Assembly: GCF_020360975.1 (NCBI RefSeq)
Contig: NW_025408671.1
Location: 3,348,001 to 3,412,000 of the forward strand
Source of the DNA: Hirsutella rhossiliensis
Lineage: Eukaryota; Ascomycota; Sordariomycetes; Hypocreales; Ophiocordycipitaceae
DNA: 64,000 bases
Direction of reading: 5' to 3'
Within the stretch, counting starts at the first letter, position 1, and the number at the start of each line of letters is the position of its first letter. This document shows positions 22,037-34,325 of this stretch, in pieces. The position numbers were made by a program, and so were the translations under genes. The notes under the pieces are model-generated. The model was not told the DNA's origin. It saw only the letters and a program-made list of their open reading frames with translations, and searched no databases.

Positions 22037-23278
22037 GTCTGCTCGGTGCGGGAAGGAACTCTGGCCCATTGACTGACGGAAGCAGAGACCATTTGAGGGC
22101 AGGGCAGTGTCGACGACTTCGGAAGATTGAGTGGTGGTTGGCTCGGCAGTCCCCACCCGACCAGAATGGGTTCTGATGGACGGCTGAATATGTACGAGTA
22201 TAGGCGGCGCCTATAATGTAGGTTGGCTTGCCAGGGAGCAGACGATCCGTGCTTGGAGGCAACGAGTCGATTGGACAGGGTCAGGGTTGGAAAGACGGCT
22301 TCCAAGAAAAGGGAATCATCCTTCTTGCTGACAACCGGATTATCCATATGATAGATTCTCCTTTGTTTATTATCGGGCTTAGTGGCGGGCTCAGGAGCGG
22401 TCCTGAGCGGCGCCCCAGTTCAACAGGCCTGGCGGACGAGCAACTGCCGGCACAGAGACAGAACAACATATATTCTGCAGGGGTTCTTTTTGCTTGGCTC
22501 GCACCCAATTGTGGCTAGGCGATGATGATATCGCACAGTAGGCGCTCAAGGGCGCATTCGCAGACACAGTCGTTAAGCAAGTGGTGAGATGGCGAGGAGA
22601 GCGACAGGGACGTGAAACATTTGGCGGGCGCCCCATGCGAAACGAGGCTTCAAGCCTGCATTGACAGGTTGAAGCGTCGTCAGCCACAGCGTGTGACAAT
22701 GTTCCGATTGTGCTACAGTGCATCCGTTTTTGTGTCATGGCCCGAGGCCTGGAGACGCTTTCCATGTAGTTGAGGTTGGTGGTGATGTGAATGCCGGTGG
22801 TGGGTGATGGAGGTATTTGGTTTGTGCTGCGTCGCGCATTGTGGCATGTACAGGCTACCATCGATGCGGGCTCGTGCTTCTCCGTGCTTCCCGTACTGAG
22901 CTCACTCACGTGGCCATACCTGCAAGTACCTTCAACATCGACATCTCTTCAAGGCAACGAGGCACGTGCGAGCGGCCCCGTTCTTTTCCACGGATAAAAG
23001 AAATTCCGGCACATCCCTGCCCGGATTGGCGAAAGAGGAAAAAAATGAGGGCGTCTCGCCAACAGAGAACTCCAGTCCGTTCACAAAAGCAAGCCGAACC
23101 CTCGAACCCACCGCCCTAGAGACATTTGATATCGTTCCGGCTACAGCTGACGCCTGACCCCCGGCATCATTTCCTCGCAGAAGCAGGCGGCCGTTTCATG
23201 ACCAGAGGCTAGACCTGCACGCGCTGCCCCGGGACGTCGCCACCGCCTGGTGCTGAGGCGCTCAACGGGGCCATCTTG
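22037..23278. other. intergenic between NF-YB and RRN3
   Basis: This holds the NF-YB 3' UTR and the RRN3 promoter and leader. Open frames of 60-172 codons are present, mostly minus strand, without recognisable domains. No RNA gene is seen. Confidence 0.5.
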
Positions 23279-25336
23279 ATGCGACCCTTCACCTCCAACG
23301 CTAGGGCCCTGTCTGGTCCGCTACCAAAGACCGCAACTCCAGTCAAGTCGATCCTCAAGCCCGTCTCGGTTCTGGGGAGGAGGAAAGAGCTGCACCATGG
23401 TCCCGACGAGTCCCCCGAGCCCCCCGAGAGTCCAAGCAAGCGCCGCCGGGTTTTTTTCGACGAGATACGCAACGTGACGTACGAGGTGGGCGACAGAAAC
23501 ATGGGCGACGTCAAGCTGGAAGTGCGGCTGGCCCTCGAGGAGCACCTGCGCGAGAATGACGGGCAGTACGACACGCTTAAGACGTTGTTCGCAAACGACA
23601 AGCAGAGATATCTCCCCCCCGTCGTGGGCGAGGAGGATGACACCTTGAAGCCCCACGAACTCCAGGCCTACGTCATGGCGCTGACGAGCTGCATCCCCAT
23701 CCTCAAGGGCAAGGAATGCAACGGCCTGGTCCGAACCATTCTGAAGTGCTCCTGGCTGGGACGGGACAAGGCCTTTGTCAAGGTCTTTAGCCACTTTCTT
23801 GCTGCCTTGGTGAGCGCTCAAGGCTCGTACCTCGCGGCAGTTCTGTCGATGATGGTGGATAAATTCCGCCACTCTCACTCCTCGTCGTGGTCCGTCCCCG
23901 ACTTCCCCGACGTCAGCCGCAATACGATGCGCGAACGCCTTCACTCCACCATGCAATACCTGCTCCAGATGTTCCCTTCGGCTGTTGCAGTATTGGAGAA
24001 CTTGTTGAGCGCAAAGTTTCCTTTTCCGGACGAGTCAATGAGGATACACATGGCCTACATCCGCAACCTGCTTCTCGTTAAAGACTACGTTCCGGATCTG
24101 CGGGACGAGATTCTGGACCTCATCCTGAACCGGGTGGTCAAAATCGATTCCCAGATGCAGGTGGATCTGGAAGACCTTGACGACGACGTTACGGCGGCCG
24201 TTATGTACGCGTTGCGCGAAAACCAGCGGCAGGGGCTCGACTGGGAGGATGATGGGTCGGACGACAGCGACAACGAGTCGGTCGATAGCGACGACCTGGA
24301 CTACGACCAAGAGGCGGCGAGGATCAAGACGGTCAAGGAGAATGTGGAGAAAATGGACGCCGCGCTGGATACGCTTTTTGACTTTTACACGCCGCACTTC
24401 AGCAACCCCGGATCCGACAAGGCCTTCGACATGTTTACCACGATCCTCCGCGAGTTCGACTACATGGTGCTCCCCACGTACAAGTCGAGACACACGCAGT
24501 TCCTCATCTTTCACTTTGCGCAGCAGCACGAACGTCTGACGGACGCCTTTTGCGGCCAGCTCATCGCCACGGCGTTCCAAGGGAACACGCCCAACGTGCT
24601 GAAGCAGGCGGCGGCGGCGTATCTGGCCAGCTTCGTTGCTCGAGGGGCGCATGTGCCGCGGAGCCTGGTGCGGACCATGTTCCTGCTCCTGCTGCACCAC
24701 CTGGAGCAGTATCGCCAAAAGTACGAGCCGCTGTGCCGTGGGCCAGACCTGAAGCGATTCCACCCCTACTACTCTCTCGTGCAGGCGACGCTGTACATTT
24801 TCTGTTTCCGATGGCAAGACCTGGTGGAGTCGGCTCCGGACATGGTGGACGCCGAGGACCCGGCGTCATACATTGGACAGGACCTGGAGTGGATCGGCAT
24901 GTCCAAGAGAGACGTGTCGGTGCAGATCTTTGGCAAGCTGAACCCGCTGAAGGTGTGCGCTCCGGTGATTGTGGAGGAGTTTGCCAAGCTCGCGCATCGG
25001 CTCAACTTTATGTACATTTACCCGCTGGTTGAAAGCAACAAGCGCATCCGACTGAGCCAGTACCTCTCGTCGACGTATGCGACTGGTGGCGCGCTGCGGG
25101 ATGCGGGATATGAGGCGCAGGGCGAGAGCTTTCACCAGCTCGACCCGTACTTCCCCTTTGACCCGTACCAGCTGCCTGTGAGCAAGCGGTGGCTGGAGAA
25201 TGACTACGTGCACTGGAAGTCGGTGCCGGGCCTGAACGCCGACGAGGACGACAGCGACGGCATGGAGGAGGACGAGGAGAGGGACGCGGTGGAGGAGGAG
25301 ACGGCAACGGACAGCGACGGCGACGACTTGGACTAG
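23279..25336 (+). CDS. RRN3: RNA polymerase I transcription initiation factor RRN3 (TIF-IA)
   Basis: A single exon of 685 aa. RRN3 binds RNA polymerase I and makes it competent to initiate rRNA synthesis at the core-factor-bound rDNA promoter in the nucleolus. Conserved stretches include ALTSCIPILKGKECNGLVRT, ILKCSWLGRDKAFVKVFSHF, LDTLFDFYTPHF and SLVQATLYIFCFRWQDL, in the HEAT-repeat fold. A basic nuclear signal SPSKRRRVFF lies at about 51-60. An acidic/serine loop (DDGSDDSDNESVDSDDLDYD, about residues 320-345) and a strongly acidic C terminus are visible; the serines are likely phosphorylation sites as in other RRN3 proteins. The ATG at 23279 is used; a TTG just before it extends the frame by one codon only. 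Confidence 0.96.
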   Translation: MRPFTSNARALSGPLPKTATPVKSILKPVSVLGRRKELHHGPDESPEPPESPSKRRRVFFDEIRNVTYEVGDRNMGDVKLEVRLALEEHLRENDGQYDTLKTLFANDKQRYLPPVVGEEDDTLKPHELQAYVMALTSCIPILKGKECNGLVRTILKCSWLGRDKAFVKVFSHFLAALVSAQGSYLAAVLSMMVDKFRHSHSSSWSVPDFPDVSRNTMRERLHSTMQYLLQMFPSAVAVLENLLSAKFPFPDESMRIHMAYIRNLLLVKDYVPDLRDEILDLILNRVVKIDSQMQVDLEDLDDDVTAAVMYALRENQRQGLDWEDDGSDDSDNESVDSDDLDYDQEAARIKTVKENVEKMDAALDTLFDFYTPHFSNPGSDKAFDMFTTILREFDYMVLPTYKSRHTQFLIFHFAQQHERLTDAFCGQLIATAFQGNTPNVLKQAAAAYLASFVARGAHVPRSLVRTMFLLLLHHLEQYRQKYEPLCRGPDLKRFHPYYSLVQATLYIFCFRWQDLVESAPDMVDAEDPASYIGQDLEWIGMSKRDVSVQIFGKLNPLKVCAPVIVEEFAKLAHRLNFMYIYPLVESNKRIRLSQYLSSTYATGGALRDAGYEAQGESFHQLDPYFPFDPYQLPVSKRWLENDYVHWKSVPGLNADEDDSDGMEEDEERDAVEEETATDSDGDDLD

Positions 25337-25892
25337 AGGCGGCATTTGGGCGAGAGATTTGTGACGGCATATAGGGACTTTTTGCTTTTCGGCAGAGTTT
25401 CCGGGCTCTGCCGGCCCCAGGATTTAACAGGAGCAGAGCGTACAGCGAGGCGTTTTGGACTGGAAAAGGAATAAAAGGCTGATTTACGAATAGACGGTGC
25501 TGGAAACACGATGCGGTGACATGGTGAGATTATTTTATTTTTTTGGTTTGATGAGAGTCATGACAGGTGGTGGTCGGAGGTTGGGCATGGAACAGATTTG
25601 GATTCATTGGCGGCTCGTGCGTCCACTGGGCCCCTCGGGGTCCTCGGGACCGACTTGCCGCGGGCCCGGCACCTGTCGCTGCATTGTTCCATGTTGATTC
25701 CACAGCGGCCGGATCTCGCCGGCAACGGGCTGGTGGCTGTCTGTCTGTAGGGCTGCAATGGCGACCCTTGGAATCTTGCTCCACCGCCCACCTCGATTCC
25801 TCACCACCACCACCAATGGATTCGCCCGACGACCCCCCCCCCTTCTATCGCGTGTCTCTTAGCTGCACCAGCAGCATCAGCAGGAGCAGCAG

Positions 25893-26006
25893 CATCAGCA
25901 GTAGCAGCAGCACCAGCAGTAGCAGCAGCACCAGCAGTAGCAGCAGCACCAGCAGTAGCAGCAGCACCAGCAGTAGCAGCAGCACCAGCAGTAGTAGCAG
26001 CACCAG
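25893..26006 (+). repeat. 18-bp AGC-rich minisatellite
   Basis: About six copies of an 18-bp unit (CACC followed by AGCAGTAGCAGCAG), the first and fifth slightly variant, follow a less regular AGC/ATC tract from 25865. In one plus frame it would encode a repeating Ser5-Thr hexapeptide. It lies upstream of the bZIP start codon, in its leader or in an N-terminal extension. Confidence 0.9.
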
Positions 26007-26259
26007 CGCCATGTCGCCTCGGAGGTCGTCGTCGTCAGCGTCGGCAGTCGTCGCCGAGCTCGTGCATTTTGCCTCGTCGCATCACCCCACCCCTCATCCC
26101 CACGCATCAACAAATATGAAGTGGGTATCCATGCTCGTTGCATGCTTCTCCTACTTCCTCGCTCTGTCTCCCTCTTCCGCTGTTTCTTCTCGTTGCCGGG
26201 AACAGCTGTCCCTCGAAGTTCGCGTCTGACGCCGAGAGGACAAGAACACGGTGCAGACC

Positions 26260-27403
26260 ATGCGCAGACTGGCAAGGACCAAGTCGAGCCGAGCCCTCGC
26301 GCCTACGGCTGGCTCCGACGATGGCTCAGATCCTCTGCCCCCTCCGCCGCCGCCGCCTCCCAAGACGGCCGAGGAGAGGAATATGCACCGCCGCATGCAG
26401 GTCCGCAGGGCCCAGATCCACCACCGCCAGCGCAAGGCGAACCACCTCAAGCAGCTCGAGCTTGACGTCTGCCAGCTCCGGGACCTGATTGCCCTCGCCG
26501 AGCACGACACCCATGCGCTGAAGCGCCAGAACAACGACATGCGTGCTATTCTGCGCACCGCCACCGCCGGCGAAGCTGCCCACTGCGGCGGCCCGCCTCT
26601 TCCTCCTCACCCGGCCGGGCCGCTCTCTCGGCAGCGGGCGCCGTCCGAGCTGTTTGGCGACGTCGACGTCGACGACTTGACCGTGACGCTTAGCGTCAAC
26701 GATGTCATGGGCACGCCTTGCTTCAAAATCAGCCCCCGCTCCGCCTCGGCCTCGGCCGGCAGCAGCCCCTCCGACTCGGGATGTGAGGTGCCGCTGACGC
26801 CCGAGCAGGAACAAAGAGCCATCAACTTCATCCTTGCGTACGTGCTTCCCCGGCCTCCTTCCCTGATCCGCAAGACTAACATGCCAAGCCAGTCTCGAGC
26901 ACGTCTGCTGGGACCACTTCGCCCTGGGCGACTTCCACTCGCACACGCACGAGTCGGAAGAGCCCCGCGGCCACGCCCTCATCGCCAGCGCCTACCTCAT
27001 GGCCAGCGCCCCCGAGTCCGTCTACACCCAGCGCGAGGCCTTCAACAGCCCCGGCCGGAGCATCTGGCGCCGCAGCAGCCGCCGGTCCGCGTCGCCTCCC
27101 GTCCTCAGCTGGCCCGCGCCCGCCATGACCCTCGCCTCGCTGCTCGGCCTGGCCCGCTCGCTCAACCCGGGCGAGGACGAGACGACGCCCGTCCAGGCCT
27201 GGTTCGAGCTGGCCGCGCGCTACCCCGCCAGCCTGCTCCTCGGCGGCGGCGCCCTCGACGCCCTCTTGCGCGAATTCAAGGGCGTCGTGCGCTGCGTCCA
27301 GTACGGCGCCGCCATTGAGAGGCTGGCGTTTGAGAGTGTCGTGGCGAGGGTCCTCGGCCCGTCTGGGCCGCCTGTGCCTGTGCCTGTCTCAGTGTACGGG
27401 TGA
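26260..27403 (+). CDS. atypical bZIP transcription factor
   Basis: Two secure exons (26260-26837 and 26893-27403) give 362 aa. A poly-Pro stretch (about 26-34) precedes a bZIP at about 37-98, with basic region RRMQVRRAQIHHRQRK and a following leucine-type heptad helix (LKQLELDVCQLRDLIALAEH). The usual invariant Asn of the basic region is Val here (QVRRAQ instead of Q-N-R-x-A-Q), as I recall for one fungal bZIP subgroup. The C-terminal half contains TPEQEQRAINFILALEHVCW, a region shared by that subgroup. An extended model is plausible: ATG 25816 (good context), exon to 26124, GTATCC donor, CTGAC branch site at 26226 and acceptor GTGCAG at 26256, adding a Ser-rich head of about 104 aa. Target genes are unknown. 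Confidence 0.85.
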
Positions 27404-27843
27404 AAATAGGAGGACGCGCAAGCCGAGAGCTTTGCGCAGTCTCCCGGGGAATAGGGCTTGGTCAGGGGGCGTTGGGGTGGGTAGAAGAAGAAATCTAGTC
27501 GTGTTCCGTCCTTGGAAAAGGGCGGGGAAATACCCCGATATATATAGTAATGTGAACACGATGCGAGCATGGATATAAGTGAACACATCTGCCTTGATCT
27601 TTTGGTCCTCTGCCTCAAATTTACATTCAGAGACCCATGAAGGAAAATGATCAAGACGGCCTTGAATCGACGGGCCACCCGCCTCGCTTGGCCCTCTCCC
27701 CTGTGCCGCTCCGACTCTATCTGCCAACACGCCTGCATACATGGGAACTCCAGGCCACGCCCCGTCAAGCATCGCCAACGCTTGTTTAGCACCCCCCCTG
27801 CCCCCCGTCCAGGCACCTACATGCATCTCCGCAGCAGCTCTCC

Positions 27844-30800
27844 CTACAGAGCCCTGACCATGGTGCGCTCGTCAAAGACGTCCCCGAGCAGCGCCCGGAC
27901 GCAGGCCTCCCGGTCAAGCGCGCCCATGGCATACGTCGACTCAAACGCAAAGATGCTGAGCTGCCCGAAGAATGGCCGCAGCACCTTGGCCACCAGCTCG
28001 TCCCTGCGCTCGAGGGCGGCCCCGACCCCGTCCCTGTCGTCGTCGCCGCCGCCGCCGGCCCGGGAGCCCAGCAGAAGCGGGCGTCTGTGCCCGGTGCCCG
28101 TGGCCGCCACATGCGCGACCGAGTCTGCCTGCGACGCCGCGTGCGCCGCCGCCGCCGACGCGCTGCCAATCTCCTCGGACAGCTCGTCGACGAGGGCCAC
28201 GGGCTGGTATGTCGACGAGCGGTAGACGGCGTCGATGGTGTCGGTGATGAAGAGCCACTCGTGCAGCTGGAAGTCGTCGGGCGCGACGCAGATGAGCACG
28301 TCGAGCAGCTTGCACGCCTGCAGGATGGCCGCGTTGGCGTACGTGTCCGCCGCGGTGCTGTGCTCGGGCGCAACCACCGACGAAATGGCCGCATGCATCT
28401 CGGCGTTGACCACGGGCCACAGCATGGCCAGGTGGACGGGGCTCGTCTTGAGCACCAACGCCCGCACGACAAGGAAGACGTCCGCCCTCGTGGTTGACGA
28501 CGGCGACGACGTCGACGTGGCCGCCAGCAGCTCCACCAGCTTGTCAAAAATCACCTGCAGGTCCGTGACAAAGGCGTCATCCGCAGAGGCAAGCACGAGG
28601 GTTGCGATCCGCCGCAAGTTGAGCTGCGTCTTGCGATCTGCCTCGAGCCTCGCAGATGTAGCACCAACGCCAAAGACAATCCCGGCCGTGGTAGGCGCGC
28701 TGATTCGGCCCACAATCTCCGCCATCTTCTCCTTGTCCGAAAGAACCCACTGCCGAAGCAGCGGGAGCCAGTCATCCAGGACCAGCTCCAGCCTCGTCCC
28801 GAAAAACCTGCCGTCGTTGAACGCCTCGCCAACGTCCTTCCTCCACGTCTTCTGGTTGTTCTGTAGCCGCGACAGCTCGTGCAGCAACCGCATGATGTTT
28901 GGAGAGACTGTGTCGGGGAAGGCCCTGGAACGCAAGGCCGGTCCAATGACATGTGTGGATAGTGTGGCAGCCGCGGAGAGTACACGGTCGGTCTCCAGCA
29001 GGATGATAGGTAGATTGGGGACAATCGATGCCAAGACAGAAACAACATCGTCTGACCCGTCGCTGGAGAGACTCAATGTGCCTCGACGGCCTGTGCTGTC
29101 TTTGCCGAGCCTCTCTGTCGAGCCATTTGACTCCGCAAATGTCATGGGGCGGGTGGTGAAGAGCGCAGCGAGAAGCCGAAGAAAAAGATCCTGTCCATGG
29201 TCAGCACAAACGTGACGCGAGTAGCCGAGCGTGTCAACGAACCCCTAGCTCCCGACGCATCCTCCGCTGCTCGCCAAAATTCGTATTGTCCACCTTCTTG
29301 CCCAGAATAGCCGCAAACTCGAGCAAGCTCGGCAATGTCTGCCTGTGGGGGAACGGGTTGCCCAGCAAGTCTTTGAGGAACGCCATGCAGTCTTGCCAGA
29401 TCTCGTCCATGGCATCGTCTTCGAGAGAGCGGGCGTATTCGACGAGGAAGACCACGAGATCAGAGTCCTGCAGCGAGATGGTCAAGGTTGACTTGCGCGA
29501 TGGGTCCAAGGCGCTGGGATTTGTCCGGCTGTAGATGGCGTTGAAGAGGGCCGGAACGCAGTGCTTCGGCCTGCATGCGTCCAGTGCCGACAGGAAATTA
29601 AAGACGTGTGCGCGCTCAATGGCATTATCGGATGAGTGCCAGATGTCGATTACTGTTTCCAGACACTCCAGCGTCTCCGCAGTGAAGAGGTGCTCAAGCA
29701 GCCGCCGGGCCCGGTTCCTCATCCGTAACGAGGTGTAGTTAAAAGACGCCCACGAGACGGGATCCTGCTTCTTGGCTTCGTCCCCCTGGCCCCATGACCA
29801 GATCTTGTAACATGTTCGCATGGTATCCTGGAATGCGAGGTGGACCGTCAACCGATCGTTGGCCGTGGCGCTTCGCGATTGCGCGCTGTCGGATTGGAAC
29901 ACGCCTGACACCATGCTCCCGAATAGAGACTGGGGCTGCTCGGGTCCTTTCATCACCCGCGCCCGGGCTTCTTCCGTCAGGAGCTGGTCGTGGGCCAAGG
30001 CGAGGATCCGCTCCAGGCCATTCAGCAAGTAAAAGAGGGTTGATTCGGGTGCGCCCCCGCCACCGCGCTCTTGATGAGACTTCATCTGGAACGTGGCCCG
30101 TAGATTGAACAAGGTAGTGTCGATCTGCCGGCAGAGCGTCTCGACGAGAGGTATCAAAGCCTGGAAGATGGAGTGCGCAAAGAACGGCAAGCAGTCTCCT
30201 AGAAAAGATATCCAGTTGTCAAGCACCCAGTGGCTGCTGCCAGAACTGAGGCCGGCTTGCAGACATTTGAGGAGCTGAGGAGGCATGAGCGGGCTGCCGG
30301 GTGAAGAATCGCTGATCGAAGTCGAAGGCCTACCGGCCCGTTGACGTTCGGTGCCCGAGGCGACTCTCTCGGAAATGGAAGAGGTCGGTCGCTCCGCCTG
30401 CGTCATCTCCTGAAGCCTCAGAGAATCGTAAATGACATCAAGCAGGAGTACTTGAACGTATGGATCAGGCATGGAGACGGACTTGGCAAGCCTCTCGTAA
30501 AGGATGCCGTCGAGCTGGAGATGGGTTACCGGAACAGCATGTCGGCTCGACAGGAACTGGTGGAGGATGGTCAACGCGTATCGGCGGAGTTGCGAGGCTC
30601 GTTCGATCAGTTCCCCGCTGGCAGCCGGCGCCACCTCTCCTGTGATGCATTCCACGCACACCCGGACGAAGTAGTCTTGAAAGGTCATGTCGCCCTCCTC
30701 GGCGCTTCCTAAGCCGGCGTCAGTGGCACGTCAGCTCAGCGACACCCGGGGGACGAACCACGGATTTGCACCTGTCCACCACTAAAGTAGAGATACTTGG

Positions 30801-33796
30801 AGGCGAGGACAACTCTAGAGACCTCGCCAGTGCAGCCGAGAACTCGGTGGAGGGTTCGTAAGTAGTACAGACATAAGTCTAGATCGTCATCCTCGCCAAG
30901 CTGGACCGACTTAACGTCCATCTTTAGTTCTCCATAACCCTTGTTTCGGACGGCCGAAAGTAGAGGCATCTCGGAGAGCTTGGATACAAAAAGAAGAAAG
31001 AGCCTGCGGAGCATCAGCGCGTAGCTCAAGAAGGAACCTAAAGTCTCTCCACTTACCTGTCTATCCCAAGCATGCTATTAAGCCAGGATTTGACGACCAT
31101 GCACGACTGCGTTCGTTCATCGAGCAATGCGTCCAGGATGAGGAAAACAGGTCGAGCCAACATGACCTGGTAATGATCCATCCCAGCGAGCCTGGGTGGA
31201 GATCGATACTCTTGGGTTGGCGTTTTTGGGCCCCGACGGTCCGAGGCCGAGTCTTGAAGCGTGTGCGACCACAAAACGCCGAATGTGCGCCCTGCTTCAG
31301 CAAAACCGGAGGGTGGGCTGTTTGACTGGCAATCAACCAGAATGCCGGACAGAGCGGCCTCAATCTCGCGATCCCAAGACGTCAGAGCGGTTTGCAACTG
31401 CCACAAGCAACGAACAGCTTCCACATGATATTTGGGGTCGGACGCGGACAGATAGGACCATGCATGGCGAACAAGAGGAGCTACTAGCTCAGACAGTTGC
31501 GTCTCGCTTATCCTTTCCGAGGAGTAAAGATGCGTGGCAAGCTGTAGAACAGATGAGAAGTAGGAGAACGGCAACAGAGAATCCGTTCGCAGCTTCTTGT
31601 TCAAGTGCGACATCATTTTGCCGACATTGAACTTGTAGCTTGTTGGTGTTTTCAACAGGAGATGTATGAAGATGCGAACTCGAACGCCCAAGTCCTCGCT
31701 CGGTCTCGAGTCATCAGCGGGGTCGCAGATGTATCGGACGGCCTTGTGCAGCAGCAGCTCTCCAGATTCAATGGGGTCGAATGGTGGGGGGATGGAATCG
31801 ATATTTCCCTGCTCCTGGACATAGAAAGTCTCAATTTTCTTGAGAATGTCGGTGTTGGAGACGGACGAGGTCGCCCTTGGCCGGACCGCCGTGCCAGCCG
31901 AGACTGCTTGGGTGACTGGAAATGCGCGATCCGGCACCAGCTCCAACAGGGAGGTGACCACATTCAGAGCTTGTTCGGACAGCTTGGTAGTCTCCGTGTC
32001 CATCAGGTCACTCTTTGCCCTGCGAGCCCCGAGTTCTTCCAGCATCGACAGGGTGCCTAGGCAGGTGAGAGGAGCGTGGATCGTCACCATCTCTTCCTCA
32101 CGGACGTTGAAGTTTGCGATGATGAAGCTGACAAGTGAAACCTTGTCCCTTCGATCGGCCATGGCGGTGTTTTGGGGGCCAAGAGCTTGTGCCAGTAGTC
32201 TGACGAGCTCGCTATAGATGAGGCCGCTCTCGATGCCGTCAAAGAAGACGCTGGCACTCCGCAATACCTCTGTGAATTCGGCTTTGGCAGGACTCTGGCT
32301 TTGAAAACTCCGCACGCTCTGCACTATTGGAAGGAAGACCTGCGGAACGACCAAGCCCCCAATCTCCCATCTGTCCATAAGAGAAAGGCAGATCCTATAC
32401 GGCCGAGCTCGCTCTGCGGCATTTCCGGTGGAAGCCCCCTTGATCATGTCGAGTAGAGATTTTGTCAGGGGTTGCATTCCAAACTCCTCAAAGTACGTTG
32501 TCCTAGATGAGAGAAATGCCTGTTGTTGATCGGCGGATGCCGACGTGTCGCCGGCATGGTCCCCTTCGCCGCCGACTGGCTCTGGGCCAAGCAGCCATGC
32601 CCACAGCCGGCGGTTCAAGCTCATGTCTCGCCTCGTGACGACACCAGCAGCACACTTGAGGAGAAACTCGAGATCGGTAGGTTTCACCAGAGACTGCAGT
32701 ACACTCGAGTTCAGGGGCAAATGTGTCACTAGAAGGTCGAGAAAGCCGCGTTGGATTAACAGCTGGTCATCGGCCAAGCCGCTGGCAAAGCAGCGCACCA
32801 GGAGGCCTGGCTCGGGAGAGGTCACAATGATGGCAATTTTGGAGTTGTCGTCGGCGTCACTAGCAAGTGTCGCGGCATCGGAATTGGCGGTTGGTGGAAC
32901 AGGTCCGAGGATTGGCAGGTAGCGCACCAAATATGCCAACGCCCCCGAGCGACGGCTCTGTCCGGTGATGGATGCCAGGAAGAAGCACTGCCAAAAGAAA
33001 GCATCGCCGGATGAGTGGTTCTCGGTGAGCTGCTCGCTGTCATGGGGCCTAATAGCCTTCTTGAAGCGCGTGACGAGGGTCAACGTTCGGTCAAAGTCCT
33101 CACTCGTCTCATCTTCCAGGCCCGGAAGTAGCGCAAGGATGACAGACTTCATTGCCGGTCGCAGGGAGCGCGAATCGATTTCGAGAAAATGTGTCTCTAA
33201 GAGGTGGAGAAAAGGCGATCGAACAGAGAGCGAGGCGAAGGAGAGAGTCGAGGCGAGGCCTGGGAGGTATAGGGGAAGATCCCGAGAAAGACCATCTGCG
33301 CCAATGGTGGTAAAGACGTAGTTGTAGACTTCGAGAGCCTTTTGGTGAACGCCCGAGGGCAGGGCGGGGTTTAGGCATTGAGATAGACGTTTGGCGACGG
33401 TCGCTTTCGACGGTATCGCGGTGATGGAGGTCGGCCGGGCTTGCAGGACCTGGCAGAAGGCAGTCAGCACGCCGCGTAGTTGAGCGCACAGGGTGGTGGG
33501 CGCAGAAATGCTGACCTTGAGCAGCTTGTTGAGGAATGATATGTAGTCGGCCCACTCCTCCAACGCCGTCTCGAAGAGCGACAGTGTCTTCTCAACGGCG
33601 GCAGCATACTTGCGATATGCCTTGTCCCTGGTCGGCTGCTCTTCTATCGATGACGATTAGAAATAACAGGCCATGCAGCTTCAGAGACGCGCGCACCTTG
33701 ACCAAGCTGATTCCTCCACCGTCGGGGGATGGGCGAGTCGCGTCCCGAGCTTTCTGGTGACGCTGGGCGGACGCCGGGTCCCGGCTCAGGCGACAT
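27844..33796 (-). CDS. dopA: Dopey-family protein (Dop1 / DopA)
   Basis: Five exons (33796-33697, 33643-31057, 31003-30759, 30708-29243, 29190-27844) encode 1914 aa, close to the usual size. The N-terminal Dopey domain begins at DKAYRKYAAAVEKTLSLFET and continues EEWADYISFLNKLLKV, LPSGVHQKALEVYNYVF and LLPGLEDETSEDFDRTL. The C-terminal part (LLEFAAILGKKVDN; EWLFITDTIDAVY) is also family-typical. Dop1 works with Mon2 and flippase Neo1 in endosome-Golgi recycling; Aspergillus dopA is required for normal asexual development. Intron phases are consistent throughout. The least certain splice is intron 3 (30709-30758, donor GTTCGT): the stronger-looking GTGCAA nearby would break the frame. Intron 4 also uses GTTCGT. 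It is divergent from MON1, which acts in the same endosomal system. Confidence 0.94.
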
Positions 33797-34325
33797 GGCG
33801 ACAGAAGTCGCGGACCATACGTGGGCCTGAGGGCGCAGGAGGTTGTGTTCTGGAGCGGAATCGCATAGCGCAAGGAAGACGACGGGGACGCACGCGGCGG
33901 AGGGCGGCTGGCCGTCAGGAAACGACGATGCTTTCTGCGCTGGAGTCGAGGTCTGGGAAGACGATAAGGCTACGTTTCAGACGAGGCTCTCAACAAGTAC
34001 GTACCCTGCATGGCTGGCCCTCGTGCAGGGGATCGTGGGGCTGCCCGTTGACGCTTGTGATTGGCCGTGGCCCCTAGGCACAGCGCCGCTAAAACTGACC
34101 TAGGCCCTCTCCTGACAAAGGGCTGCTAATAAACGTCAACGTCATAAGCTACTTCTTCCACGGCCCAGAGCCTCCCTTTCGACGAGACAAAAGCCCCTCG
34201 AGTGCCCTTTCGCTATCCTGCTGCGAGCGGCCGCATTGGCCCATGCGATGAGGCCGTCCGCGAGACCCGCTCCGTTCTCCCCCAGGCCTGGCAGGTCGAG
34301 CTGAAATGCGACCCTCACATTGACC
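33797..34325. promoter_or_regulatory. shared divergent promoter region, dopA / MON1
   Basis: 529 bp lie between two divergent start codons of two endomembrane-traffic genes. Short open frames here have no known similarity. Co-regulation is possible but is inference. Confidence 0.55.

Noticed and set aside
25865..26006. Possible CRISPR-like array
   Set aside because: Units are contiguous 18-mers without spacers; a simple AGC-rich minisatellite in a eukaryote.
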